DNA of 41,858 nt from Phormidium tenue FACHB-886 (GTDB lineage: Bacteria > Cyanobacteriota > Cyanobacteriia > Elainellales > Elainellaceae), in assembly GCF_014764505.1 (NCBI RefSeq), contig NZ_JACXWX010000040.1, positions 1 to 41,858 of the forward strand, written 5' to 3'. Made by a program: the position numbers and the translations under genes. Under the pieces are notes generated by a model that worked only from the letters and a program-made list of their open reading frames with translations, was not told where the DNA came from and made no database searches. Of the stretch, positions 15,424 to 23,812 are shown piece by piece (position 1 is the first letter of the stretch; every line of letters begins with the position of its first letter).

Positions 15424-16002
15424 ATGAATTGCATGAGTAGAGCAACAACGTTCGCCTCGGTGGAGCCTGCGTTTGGCTCAGTGTTGCATCCGGATATCCA
15501 AGACAAGCTGTTGCGTGGAGAAATTCTGCTCAAAACCCGATCGCACACGGCTTGGGGCGGAGCCGTCACAGCACAGATGTTCATTCCACTGGGGCGCGCA
15601 CAGGTGTGGCAGCAGATTACCGACTATCCCCGCTGGGTGAAGTTCTTTCCTGATATCACCCAGAGCCAGGTTCAAACCGAGGGGCGTGGCTACAAGCAGA
15701 TTTACCAGGTGGCTCGCAAAACTTTCTTTCTGCTGTCAATGCAGGTTGAGATTTATTTGAAAGTGTTTGAATCGATCCAAACCACCTGGCAGCAGGTTCA
15801 GTTTCAGCTAGAGAAAGGCAGCTTTCATGACTTCGCTGCCAATCTGCATCTGCAAGATCTTCAGTCTGGAACGCTGCTCACCTATTCTGTGCAGGCTACT
15901 CCCCACCTGCCCCTGCCTACCCAGCTAATTCAAGAAGCAATCCGGCTAGACCTACCTACCAACATGGAGAAAATGCGGCAGGCACTGTGTGCGCATTCCT
16001 AG
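15424..16002 (+). CDS. SRPBCC (START-like) family protein
   Basis: Predicted 192-residue soluble protein with the helix-grip fold that binds hydrophobic ligands (polyketide cyclase/dehydrase-like). The region IPLGRAQVWQQITDYPRWVK with FFPDITQSQV is the typical SRPBCC beta1-alpha1 segment (about residues 58-85). Later segments IYLKVFES, WQQVQFQLEKGSF and LLTYSVQATPHLPLP complete the sheet. The ligand is unknown. Two starts, 15424 and 15433, are possible; the GGAG before them favours 15433 by spacing. A similar but exported family member lies at 38798-39463. Confidence 0.8.
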   Translation: MNCMSRATTFASVEPAFGSVLHPDIQDKLLRGEILLKTRSHTAWGGAVTAQMFIPLGRAQVWQQITDYPRWVKFFPDITQSQVQTEGRGYKQIYQVARKTFFLLSMQVEIYLKVFESIQTTWQQVQFQLEKGSFHDFAANLHLQDLQSGTLLTYSVQATPHLPLPTQLIQEAIRLDLPTNMEKMRQALCAHS

Positions 16003-16188
16003 CGCTGGCGATCGCCAGAAGACTAAGATCTGGCATTCTTGAGCGTGGGGCAATAGTTTGGCTATGCTATGGGTCTTTCTTTATTCTGCTGTGGGTACTC
16101 AACCTTTCTAGTTTGCTTCCCCTTAGCGTATTGCTGCAGAATACTGCAGTAGAACCTTATAGGATTTAACGGTGGATTTAACAATGGT

Positions 16189-16213
16189 AAAAAGCAAATT
16201 TCTATTTGCTTTT
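16189..16213 (+). terminator. AT-rich terminator-like hairpin
   Basis: AAAAGCAAAT (16190-16199) pairs with ATTTGCTTTT (16204-16213) around a TTCT loop. It lies about 190 bases after the SRPBCC stop codon. The symmetrical A and T runs mean it could work on either strand. Confidence 0.6.
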
Positions 16214-16237
16214 CGATTGGACAACTAGTTCACTAAG

Positions 16238-16284
16238 TAGAGTATTTCAGGCTGTATTTCAAACCTTAAGTTTGAAATACTCTA
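16238..16284. repeat. Two mutually exclusive hairpins sharing one 3' arm
   Basis: GTATTTCAAAC (16254-16264) pairs with GTTTGAAATAC (16270-16280). The upstream TAGAGTATTTCA (16238-16249) pairs equally well with TGAAATACTCTA (16273-16284). Both stems use the same 3' arm, so only one can form at a time. It has no obvious association with a start codon; the next gene begins at 16523. Confidence 0.55.
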
Positions 16285-16293
16285 TACGGTACC

Positions 16294-16376
16294 ACGTGCC
16301 TAAATCAAAATTGTTTTATGTAAAAGCCCCGCCTCGCGGGGCTTTTACATAAAACAGCGTCTTAACATAAGCACGT
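16294..16376. repeat. Foldback element, copy A (20+ bp stem, ACGTGC ends)
   Basis: The core at 16312-16356 is a perfect 21-base stem (arms starting TGTTTTATGTAAAAGCCCCG) with loop CTC. Outside it, ACGTGC (16294-16299) and GCACGT (16371-16376) form terminal inverted repeats. The left flank ACGTGCCTAAATCAAAATT and the stem resemble the element at 23813-23891, which indicates a dispersed repeat family. It could also act as a strong bidirectional terminator. Confidence 0.7.
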
Positions 16377-16522
16377 AGCGAACCTGCTCCGCTTCAAAGT
16401 TTAGAAATGTCAAAGGCGATCCAATCTAGACGCTGGATTAATATTAACCTGGCAATATAGGACGTTTTTTTAGCTCTGGGCAATCTCCACGATTCTCGGA
16501 TTCATACCCTCAGGAGTGACAC
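16377..16522 (+). promoter_or_regulatory. Upstream region of the DUF1611 gene
   Basis: This completes the 520-base gene-free stretch from 16003 and should hold the promoter of the gene at 16523. An AGGAG ribosome site lies at 16511-16515. No clear -10/-35 pair was found. Confidence 0.45.
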
Positions 16523-17560
16523 ATGCTTAAACCGAGCGATCGCGTCGCTATTTTGCTACACCAGGGCACAACGGGCACAACAGGCAAAACGGGCATTTCG
16601 CTGCTGCGCTATGGGGACTATCCGATCGTGGCGGTAATTGATGCCGAATCCGCTGGAAAATCACTCCCAGCGCTAACCGGAATCCAACGCGATGTGCCGA
16701 TCGTCGCTTCTGTAGCAGAGGCTCTGCCCTACAGCCCGACTGTCTTGGCGATCGGGATTGCCCCTTCAGGAGGAGCCTTACCACCCGCTTGGCAACAGGA
16801 ACTGCAGCAGGCAGTGGCGGCTGGACTATCAATCATGAACGGCTTGCACACGCCGATCGCAACCCCCGATTTTCAGCCCGTCCGGCAGGGTCAATGGATC
16901 TGGGATGTTCGGAAAGAGCCAACAGGGCTGACCGTGGGCAGCGGGCGAGCACGATCGCTACCCTGCAAGCGGGTCTTGACGGTAGGAACAGATATGAGCG
17001 TTGGCAAAATGTCTGCCAGCCTGGAACTGCACAAAGCTGCCCTGCAGCAGGGGTTGCGATCGCGCTTTTTGGCAACGGGACAGACAGGGCTAATGCTGGG
17101 ACACGACGGCATCCCTTTAGATGCCATCCGGATTGACTTTGCTGCAGGTGCAGTCGAACAGCTAGTGATGCGGCACGGGCAGGATCATGACATTCTGTTT
17201 GTGGAAGGGCAAGGCTCTTTCATGAACCCAGCTTCTACAGCTACTTTGCCGCTGATGCGCGGCAGCCAACCTACGGAGCTGATTCTGGTTCACCGCGCTG
17301 GGCAAACTCATATTCACAGCTTTCCAGATGTGACGATCCCGCCCCTGCCTGCCGTGATTAATGTCTACGAAACGGTGGTTAGCGCAGGTGGTTCGTTTGC
17401 CCCCACTAAGATCGTCGGTATTGCGCTCAACACTTTTCACCTGGATGAAACAGCAGCAAAAGCGGCGATCGCTCAGGTTGAGCAAGAAACCGGGCTTCCC
17501 TGTACCGATGTCATTCGCTTTGCTGCAGAGCCAATCTTAGAGGCAATTTTGCAGCGGTGA
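16523..17560 (+). CDS. DUF1611 domain-containing protein (DgcN-like)
   Basis: A 345-residue cytosolic protein of the DUF1611 family, related to DgcN, which is associated with D-amino acid (D-Glu) use in some bacteria. It has an N-terminal Rossmann-like half and a C-terminal P-loop half: the loop GTDMSVGKMSASLELH is at about residues 154-169, then LATGQTGLMLG, the acidic VEGQGSF, and HRAGQTHIHSFPDVTIPPLP. AGGAG precedes the ATG. The usual partner, an L-Ala-D/L-Glu epimerase gene, is not nearby, so the D-amino acid role is only suggested by family. It converges on the rpiB-like gene with 56 bases between. Confidence 0.85.
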   Translation: MLKPSDRVAILLHQGTTGTTGKTGISLLRYGDYPIVAVIDAESAGKSLPALTGIQRDVPIVASVAEALPYSPTVLAIGIAPSGGALPPAWQQELQQAVAAGLSIMNGLHTPIATPDFQPVRQGQWIWDVRKEPTGLTVGSGRARSLPCKRVLTVGTDMSVGKMSASLELHKAALQQGLRSRFLATGQTGLMLGHDGIPLDAIRIDFAAGAVEQLVMRHGQDHDILFVEGQGSFMNPASTATLPLMRGSQPTELILVHRAGQTHIHSFPDVTIPPLPAVINVYETVVSAGGSFAPTKIVGIALNTFHLDETAAKAAIAQVEQETGLPCTDVIRFAAEPILEAILQR

Positions 17561-17616
17561 TCGCCTCTATCTAACCCCTTCAAATCGCTGTGAACTGCTC
17601 TTCACTACACTAAACA

Positions 17617-18075
17617 TCAAGATCGCAGCATCTTTGCTTCCAGATCGCGAATCCGATCGATCTGCTGTTGATTCCACTCATCCTGGGAGTAAGGCGTACT
17701 GTACCAAGCGTCGAGAATTTCTTGGGCGACCGCCTCGGAGGTGGTTCGTAGGCTCAATGCCAAAACATTCGCATGATTCCAGATACGAGCACCTTTGGCA
17801 GTTTCGGCATCGTGACAGAGGGCAGCCCGAACGCCAGGAACTTTGTTTGCAGCGATCGAAGCCCCCGTGCCTGTCCAGCAGCAGACAATACCTTCATCTG
17901 CTTTACCCGTAGCGACTGCCTCAGCTACGTTCTTACTGGTGAGCGTCCAGTCAACTTCTGGGTCGTTGTCGGTCAGTGGGCCAAAGAGCAACAAATCGTA
18001 GCCGCGCTGCCGCAAGTTTTTAATCAGACGGTCGGTTAGCATGGTTCGTTCGTCGCTCCCCAGAGCAATCCGCAT
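17617..18075 (-). CDS. RpiB/LacA/LacB family sugar-phosphate isomerase
   Basis: A 152-residue protein of the RpiB fold, which isomerises ribose 5-phosphate and ribulose 5-phosphate. The phosphate/active-site segment reads GIVCCWTGTGASIAANKVPGV, keeping the Cys-x-Thr-Gly pattern, followed by RAALCHDAETA and NHANVLALSLR. The N-terminal motif is GSDERTMLTD rather than the GSDHAG of E. coli RpiB, so the first conserved His is Glu; this is a distinct subgroup and substrate use is uncertain. AGGAGG lies 5 bases upstream of the ATG. Its neighbour gnd, on the same strand upstream, makes ribulose 5-phosphate, which supports the pentose phosphate assignment. Confidence 0.85.
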   Translation of the reverse strand: MRIALGSDERTMLTDRLIKNLRQRGYDLLLFGPLTDNDPEVDWTLTSKNVAEAVATGKADEGIVCCWTGTGASIAANKVPGVRAALCHDAETAKGARIWNHANVLALSLRTTSEAVAQEILDAWYSTPYSQDEWNQQQIDRIRDLEAKMLRS

Positions 18076-18134
18076 AGTGTCCTCCTGCCTTTATAGGCTG
18101 CTCTATCCTTCTTTATAGCTCTGTCCTACGCTTG

Positions 18135-18173
18135 ATTTTGTAAGAGCTGCGCTCCGCGCAGCTCTTACAAAAT
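18135..18173. terminator. 18-bp perfect hairpin between gnd and the rpiB-like gene
   Basis: Positions 18135-18152 pair perfectly with 18156-18173 (arms starting ATTTTGTAAGAGCTGCGC), loop TCC. The arms end in T and A runs, so it could terminate gnd transcription on the minus strand before rpiB, making the pair separate units or giving partial read-through. Confidence 0.75.
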
Positions 18174-18205
18174 ACTTCGGCTAGTTCTTGCCAGCCCAGT
18201 TGAGA

Positions 18206-19615
18206 TTAAAACCAATCTGCGTGGTAGACACCTGGTTTATCAGTTCGCTCAAACGTGTGGGCACCGAAGTAGTCACGTTGGGCTTGCGTCAGGTTCTGCG
18301 GCAGACGATCGCGACGGTAGCTGTCGAAGTAATCCAACGAGGCGCTAAAGGCAGGCACAGGGATGCCAAGCTGCGCTGCTGTCATTAGCACTTCGCGCCA
18401 TGCCTGCTGGCGATCGAGGATCGTTTGCTTGAACTCTGGAGCCAGCAGCAGGTTGGGCAACTGCGGGTTTTCGTCAAAGGCGTGTTTGATCCGCCCCAGG
18501 AAGGCAGCCCGAATAATGCAGCCTCCTTTCCAGATACGGGCGCATTCGCCCAAATCTACTTTGCCCCCGAATAGATCGTGAGAGGCTTTGCCGATCAGCG
18601 CCATGCCTTGGGCATAAGAGCAGATTTTAGAGCAGTAGAGCGCATCGCGGACTTTAGTGATGAATTCTTTCGCGTCGCCGTCATACTTGCCCGTGGGACC
18701 TGTTAACTCCTTGGAAGCTGCCACCCGCTCTGACTTGATGGAAGACATAATACGAGCATTCACCGCTGCAATAATCGTCGGGATGCTGACCCCCATCTCT
18801 AGAGCGCTTTCTACGGTCCATCTGCCTGTGCCCTTCTGCCCTGCCGCATCTAGGATCACATCTACCAGCGGTAAGCCCGTGCCCTCGTCTAGCTTGGTGA
18901 AGATGTTGGCGGTAATGTCAATCAGGAACGAGTCAAGCTCAGGCGTGGTATTCCATTCAGCAAAGACTTCGTGCAGCTGGACGTGGTCAAGCCCTAGCGC
19001 ATTTTTGAGCAGGTCATAGGCTTCGGCAATTAGCTGCATATCGCCGTATTCAATGCCGTTATGCACCATCTTGACGTAGTGCCCTGAGCCGCCAGGACCA
19101 ATATAGGTCACACAAGGACCATCATCCACCTGAGCGGCAATCTTCTTAACGATCGGCTCAATTTCTTGGTAAGCCGCCTCGGTGCCACCTGGCATCAGGC
19201 TAGGACCGTTGAGCGCCCCTTCTTCACCACCGCTGACCCCCATGCCAATGAAGCTCAGTCCGGTGGATTCCATTTCTTTAACGCGGCGCTCGGTATCGCT
19301 ATACAGCGAGTTGCCGCCGTCGATAATCATGTCGCCTTCCTGCAGGAGCGGCTTGAGCTGATTCATGACGGCATCCACAGGGTTGCCTGCCTTCACCATA
19401 ATCAGAATTTTGCGGGGGCGATCGAGCGCCTGCACGAACTCTTCTAGCGAGTAGGCGGGCTGCACGTTTTTGCCCTGCGCCCGTGTTGCCATGAAGGCTT
19501 CGGTTTTATCGGGGGTGCGGTTGTAGACCGCGATCGGGAACCCGTTGCGCTCAACGTTAAGCGCCAGGTTTTCCCCCATTACTGCCAAACCAATTAGACC
19601 AAAACTTTGTGCCAT
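18206..19615 (-). CDS. gnd: 6-phosphogluconate dehydrogenase, decarboxylating
   Basis: Oxidative pentose phosphate pathway enzyme that converts 6-phosphogluconate and NADP+ to ribulose 5-phosphate, CO2 and NADPH. The 469-residue length is standard. The N-terminal dinucleotide fold has GLIGLAVMGENLALNVERNGF and the NADP-type VYNRTPDK. The substrate signature GPSLMPGG and catalytic GGSGHYVKMVHNGIEYGDMQ are present, as are the C-terminal IWKGGCIIRAAFL and ASLDYFDSYRRDRLPQNLTQAQRDYFGAHTFER (quoted in part: DYFGAHTFER). It is cytosolic. It lies upstream of the rpiB-like gene on the same strand, separated by a strong hairpin. Confidence 0.97.
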   Translation of the reverse strand: MAQSFGLIGLAVMGENLALNVERNGFPIAVYNRTPDKTEAFMATRAQGKNVQPAYSLEEFVQALDRPRKILIMVKAGNPVDAVMNQLKPLLQEGDMIIDGGNSLYSDTERRVKEMESTGLSFIGMGVSGGEEGALNGPSLMPGGTEAAYQEIEPIVKKIAAQVDDGPCVTYIGPGGSGHYVKMVHNGIEYGDMQLIAEAYDLLKNALGLDHVQLHEVFAEWNTTPELDSFLIDITANIFTKLDEGTGLPLVDVILDAAGQKGTGRWTVESALEMGVSIPTIIAAVNARIMSSIKSERVAASKELTGPTGKYDGDAKEFITKVRDALYCSKICSYAQGMALIGKASHDLFGGKVDLGECARIWKGGCIIRAAFLGRIKHAFDENPQLPNLLLAPEFKQTILDRQQAWREVLMTAAQLGIPVPAFSASLDYFDSYRRDRLPQNLTQAQRDYFGAHTFERTDKPGVYHADWF

Positions 19616-20018
19616 AGGACTCTGCTGATTCCTCGCTTAGCTGGACAACGGGAGGGTGATGTGTTCCAAGTCTGGAAATCTCTACAGAGGAATAGCTAGA
19701 AAAGTATTTCTCTGACAAGAGCATCACCAGCGGGAGTAGATTTCAGTTTTGGTTATCAGGGGAATGCCCCGATTTGCAAAACTATAAAAAGAATGAGATC
19801 TAACGGGTTCATTCCAGTTTGTTCTAGATGCTGCTGAATCCAGTATGCTTGTCCTCATCCCTAACCGCTCCCTCCAGAAGAGCAATTCAGTCCCCTCGGA
19901 TGGAGGGGGTGAGGGCGAACTAGCGATTTCATACCCAATTCAGCAAGGTCTGCGCTTTTGAGGGTTAGGCAGCGCCTTCCCCATCAGAAAGCGTAAGAGC
20001 TGCGAAACCAGTCGATGA

Positions 20019-20040
20019 CGACCGAGGCAAGCCTCGGTCG
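20019..20040. repeat. Perfect 10-bp hairpin with AA loop
   Basis: CGACCGAGGC (20019-20028) and GCCTCGGTCG (20031-20040) form a perfect GC-rich stem with a two-base loop in the middle of a gene-free region. There is no adjacent gene end, so it is not an obvious terminator. Confidence 0.55.
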
Positions 20041-20738
20041 CGCTTCCATTGAAAGTGCAAACGCGATCGCTAAGTCGCTTGTCTAACAGAGTAGACAACT
20101 TTTTTGGAAAGGCAAGCCGACTGAAAGGTTTTCTTTATGCCTCTAATGACGCTCAGCGCCGATATTCTACGCAGCAGCGAAAAATTAATTAATAAAATTA
20201 AAGTTTTCTTTAGCTAAATTGACGCAAATTTAACTATCTATTGGGAGCGGCTGCTTAGCTGCAACTCCTGTAACCAAGCTTCTAAAACTGTCTTGCCATC
20301 TGGCGAGCGGCTCGGTTATCTTGAATCAGACTATATGTGCGTTGTTGATAGGAGGTTTACAGCTAGCACAAGCTGACCCACCCCCACAAACTTCAAACAG
20401 AGGGTCTGTCTTAAGCGAACAAAAGTAGTATAAATTACATAATTTTGCACTGTTGTTGATTCTATATAGCCAAATTTATTCAATTGAGAATGAATTTTAT
20501 CTATAGCCTATTAATCTTTATAACTAGCTAAAAATGTATCAATAGCTGCATAAAGTTGAATATATTTGTTGACTTCATTCTTGCGAAGTTTATCCACTAG
20601 CTAAACCTGCTAAAAGCTTTTTATTTCAAGTGTCTAACTCTTGTTAAACTAACGGAAAGCCTTCAGCGGTACACTACTTTAGTCTATAGAGACTCTCATC
20701 TCCCACTGGCTAATTTCATTGACTGACTTCATTAACCA

Positions 20739-20782
20739 GAATGCTGAGACTAGTTCTTTCAACTAACACTACGCTCAGCATT
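20739..20782. repeat. 9-bp inverted repeat with a 26-base interior
   Basis: AATGCTGAG and CTCAGCATT enclose an AT-rich interior about 400 bases before the protease gene. It could be the closing stem of a structured RNA, but no known riboswitch consensus was recognised. Confidence 0.35.
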
Positions 20783-21181
20783 AGGTGGCAATGTTGCTTT
20801 GATAGCGCAGGCGGGAAACCTAAGAGCGGCTCGTCCTGAAACAGCCGTTAGCTTTTGAAGAATGACACACCGCCATGATTCAAATCACACTGCGATTGCT
20901 CCCTTTTTGGTAAAGCTAAGACTGCCAAGCTAAATCAGCTAGGCTAGTGCTGCCTTGGGTGCAGCAGAGCTAGATCAGAACGTGCTGCTAATCTCCAAAT
21001 AGACTCCTTACAGACTCCTTGGTGCAAAGGTTGCTCACTCTGTCTTAATTCACCTCATGCCTATCGGTGCACATTAAGTTCAGTCTGCTTAGCCGCTAGT
21101 TCACTCCGTGCACCACCTGCATCCCCGCAAACTGCATCGCAAACTGCATTTTTGTTGAATTGCTCTAGAATCACAACCCCT

Positions 21182-22492
21182 ATGACTCTATCCCCTTCGT
21201 TTGGTCGTCTGCTGCAAGCCGCTCTGTTTGGAGGAGCCATCACCACTACCGCAACGCTAAGCCTATTGAGTTCGCCGCTCGTCTCTCCTGCCCAAGCTGC
21301 TTTTCAAGACAGCCCCAAAGTTGTTTTAGATGAAGCATGGCAGATTGTGAACCGGGAGTATGTAGACAATTCATTCAACCAGGTAAATTGGCAAGCCGTT
21401 CGGCAAGAGCTACTTAGCCGCCACTACAGCTCAACCCAAGAAGCCTACGACGCTCTGCGGCAGCAGTTAGAACGGCTGAATGATCCCTATACCCGCTTTC
21501 TGGATCCGCAGCAATACCAGTCGTTGACTAACCAAACCTCTGGAGAGCTGTCGGGGGTAGGCATACGGCTGCAGGTTCACCCAGACACTCAAGTTCTGAC
21601 GGTAGTGTCGCCGATCGACAATTCTCCAGCCAGTGCAGCAGGTATTCTGACGGGTGATCGAATCTTGGCGATTGATGGCAAACCTACGCAGGGCATGACC
21701 GTGCAAGATGCCTCACGGCTGATTCAAGGCGAAGCCGGGACACCCATTACACTACGGGTTGGGCGGAACGGTAGAGAAGACTTCGACCTAGCGCTGACGC
21801 GAGCGCGGATCGAAGTGCCCAACGTGGTGTCTTCGGTACGGCAGGAAGGCAACACCAAGATCGGCTACATCCGTCTGACAGAGTTCAGTAGCCATGCTCC
21901 CGAACAGATGCGAAAAGCCATTCAGTCCCTTTTAGATCAAAAGGTGGCAGCGTTTGTGCTAGACCTGCGCGGCAATCCAGGCGGGTTGCTGTCTGCCAGC
22001 ATTGAAATTTCTCGGATGTGGATTGACAGCGGCGACATCGTGCAGACGGTAAATCGGGTAGGTGGGACGCAGGAATATACTGCAAACCACACCTCTATCA
22101 CTCACCTCCCCTTGGCAGTGTTGGTCGATGAAAACTCAGCAAGCTCTAGCGAAATTTTGACGGGCGCACTGAAAGACAATCGACGAGCAGTGGTGGTAGG
22201 CACCCAAACGTTTGGCAAAGCCTTGGTGCAGTCAGTGCATCCCCTTTCTGATGGTTCTGGGCTAGCAGTGACGATCGCCCACTACTACACACCCAACGGT
22301 ACCGACATCAGCCATCGTGGTATCACACCTAATATCCAAGTTAGCCTCACAGAGCAGCAACAGCTGACCTTGGCAAGCAATCTAGCGCTGGTTGGAACCA
22401 ATGCCGATCCGCAGTATCAGCAAGCCGTAAACTCGCTGCAATCTACGGTGGCTCTCAGCCGTGCTGCAGCCGAACCGCAGCGAGCGCAATAA
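21182..22492 (+). CDS. Carboxyl-terminal processing protease (S41 family)
   Basis: Predicted exported serine protease of the CtpA/CtpB/CtpC group; CtpA matures the D1 protein of photosystem II. The ATG at 21182 gives 436 residues with a signal peptide (hydrophobic residues about 14-32, ending SPAQA). A PDZ domain (about residues 105-190; GELSGVGIRLQV, AGILTGDRILAIDGKP) is followed by the catalytic domain: DLRGNPGG, ENSASSSEI with Ser321, and GTQTFGKALVQ with Lys346. The 25-residue Ser-Lys gap matches the family dyad. Which paralogue it is cannot be decided by eye. A TTG start at 21152 is possible but would lengthen the leader. Confidence 0.93.
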   Translation: MTLSPSFGRLLQAALFGGAITTTATLSLLSSPLVSPAQAAFQDSPKVVLDEAWQIVNREYVDNSFNQVNWQAVRQELLSRHYSSTQEAYDALRQQLERLNDPYTRFLDPQQYQSLTNQTSGELSGVGIRLQVHPDTQVLTVVSPIDNSPASAAGILTGDRILAIDGKPTQGMTVQDASRLIQGEAGTPITLRVGRNGREDFDLALTRARIEVPNVVSSVRQEGNTKIGYIRLTEFSSHAPEQMRKAIQSLLDQKVAAFVLDLRGNPGGLLSASIEISRMWIDSGDIVQTVNRVGGTQEYTANHTSITHLPLAVLVDENSASSSEILTGALKDNRRAVVVGTQTFGKALVQSVHPLSDGSGLAVTIAHYYTPNGTDISHRGITPNIQVSLTEQQQLTLASNLALVGTNADPQYQQAVNSLQSTVALSRAAAEPQRAQ

Positions 22493-22536
22493 ACAGCCGC
22501 AAGCTAGCTTTTCAGACGTCAGAATTTAAAGACATC

Positions 22537-22573
22537 ATAGAGTTCAAAGACCTGTCTTTGAACTCTATTTTTT
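22537..22573 (+). terminator. Terminator after the protease gene
   Basis: ATAGAGTTCAAAGAC (22537-22551) pairs perfectly with GTCTTTGAACTCTAT (22554-22568), loop CT, followed by TTTTT. It lies 45 bases after the stop codon. Confidence 0.9.
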
Positions 22574-22714
22574 AGCTGCGATTGGCGGCTTTCAGAAGAA
22601 TAAAGCGCAAGCCCCATTGAATTGATATAATTCCCTATCCCTCTAAGGCTTTCGCCTGTTCAGAGTGCTTGCCGTTTATCGGTTATTTAGTAACCAAGCG
22701 CAATCTTTAAGCCT

Positions 22715-23587
22715 GTGATAACTGCTGCCCCTGCAAATCGTCGATCTCGACCCACCGTTGGGCTATATGCAACGCTGCTGCCGCCTCTAGTAATAATGAC
22801 GCTGTTGTACTTCGTACCGATCGCCTTGCTGATTTCTTATAGCGTTTGGCGGCTGGAAGCATTTGATATTGTCAAAGAGTTTGGCTTCAGCAACTTTCGG
22901 ACAATTTTGACGAATGTTGCCTACCGGACGATTATTCTACGGACGGTAGCGACGGCGCTAGGTGTAACGTTGATCGATGTGGCGATCGCTTTGCCTCTAG
23001 GCTATTTTATTGGGCGCTATGGCGGACGCTACCGCACCTTGCTAACGCTGATGGTAATTCTGCCGCTTTGGTCAAGCTACCTGGTGCGTGTTTTTGCCTG
23101 GAAGATTATTCTGGGCTACAACGGGGTCTTGAATACAGCGCTGCTTTCGCTAGGTATCTTACAGCAGCCAAGCCAAATCTTTTTATACAACCAATTCTCA
23201 ACTGTACTGACATTTGTGCATGTTTGGCTGCCGTTCATGATTTTGCCGATCATCACTGCGTTTGAGCGATTGCCCAGTAGCCTGCTAGAAGCCTCGGCGG
23301 ATTTGAATGCGCGCCCTTGGACAACCTTTCGCCGCGTGGTGCTGCCGCTGGTGACTCCTGGTATCCTGGCAGGCTCGATCAACGTTTTTTCGCTGACAAT
23401 GGGTGATTTTATTACGCCTAGCTTGGTTGGCGGTCCAGGCGGCATCTTGCTGGGCAATGTAATCTCTTCCCAGTTCGGCGTGGCTTACAACTGGCCCCTA
23501 GGAGCCGCCTTTGCGCTGGTAGTTATGCTGATCGTATTTTTGGGTTTGGCGATCGTCCTTCGCCAAGGCGCTAGCGATAACCTGTGA
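22715..23587 (+). CDS. potB: PotB-like ABC transporter permease (polyamine type)
   Basis: Inner-membrane permease of the spermidine/putrescine ABC importer family. The 290-residue protein has six predicted helices, the first at about residues 18-38 (LLPPLVIMTLLYFVPIALLI). It contains the EAA loop that docks the ATPase: LPSSLLEASADLNARPWTTF with RRVVLPLVTPGI. The start is GTG at 22715, with an in-frame stop 24 bases upstream. No ATPase, second permease or substrate-binding gene adjoins it, so it must work with distant partners or be a remnant. The substrate is not proven. Confidence 0.85.
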   Translation: MITAAPANRRSRPTVGLYATLLPPLVIMTLLYFVPIALLISYSVWRLEAFDIVKEFGFSNFRTILTNVAYRTIILRTVATALGVTLIDVAIALPLGYFIGRYGGRYRTLLTLMVILPLWSSYLVRVFAWKIILGYNGVLNTALLSLGILQQPSQIFLYNQFSTVLTFVHVWLPFMILPIITAFERLPSSLLEASADLNARPWTTFRRVVLPLVTPGILAGSINVFSLTMGDFITPSLVGGPGGILLGNVISSQFGVAYNWPLGAAFALVVMLIVFLGLAIVLRQGASDNL

Positions 23588-23684
23588 GCGGTCATCCCTT
23601 AGACCGTTGATTTCTTCAATTCAGAAAGTTTAGAACATCTCTTTGTGATGCTTGCTGCCCCACTGAGAAGTAAAAAAAGAGAAG

Positions 23685-23771
23685 AAAAAACCCTGGCGGA
23701 AGCCAGGGATTCAGTCAGGGTGCATCTACCACTGCTTTCTTCCTGTAAGAAAGGGCAGCATCAGGGAAAAA
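23685..23771 (-). ncRNA. sRNA-like unit, copy 1 (weak promoter)
   Basis: On the minus strand this unit ends in a terminator (CCCTGGC-TTCC-GCCAGGG arms, 23691-23708, then six T). It shares with copy 2 the block AGGGTGCATCTACCA (plus-strand 23717-23731), a TCTTCC element, and CATCAGGGAAAAA (23759-23771). Between them it has its own stem, CTGCTTTCTT...AAGAAAGGGCAG. At the position where copy 2 has a -10 box, copy 1 has CTCCGT, so its promoter looks lost; TTAAAAAT further up is a weak alternative. It may be a decaying duplicate or be expressed by read-through. Confidence 0.5.
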
Positions 23772-23812
23772 CGGAGCGATTTTTAACAAAGTTTTTGATG
23801 ATGTGCAGTGCT

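Larger units (their letters stand above)
19616..21181. other. 1.57 kb gene-free region
   Basis: I find no convincing gene on either strand. It contains an imperfect foldback with CCTCATCCC and GGAGGGGGTGAGG arms (about 19853-19916), a perfect hairpin (20019-20040), an AT-rich stretch (20400-20640), an AATGCTGAG / CTCAGCATT inverted repeat (20739-20782), and a 13-base direct repeat of AGACTCCTT (21001-21021). There is one near-match to a DnaA box (TTTATCCACT, about 20589) only. It should hold the gnd promoter (leftward) and the protease promoter (rightward). Confidence 0.55.

Noticed and set aside
15987-16169. 60-codon frame overlapping the end of the SRPBCC gene
   Set aside because: No ribosome site, overlaps a conserved gene end, composition like translated spacer.
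18126-18180. Third copy of the ACGTGC foldback element
   Set aside because: The stem resembles the other two, but the flanking ACGTGCCT end and outer inverted repeat are absent, so it is listed only as a terminator.
20580-20600. DnaA-box-like sequence in the AT-rich spacer, possible origin
   Set aside because: Single near-match only, no box cluster and no dnaA or dnaN nearby.
20870-20895. T-loop-like GATTCAAATC, possible tRNA
   Set aside because: The flanking bases do not form a T stem, and no acceptor or anticodon arm could be drawn.
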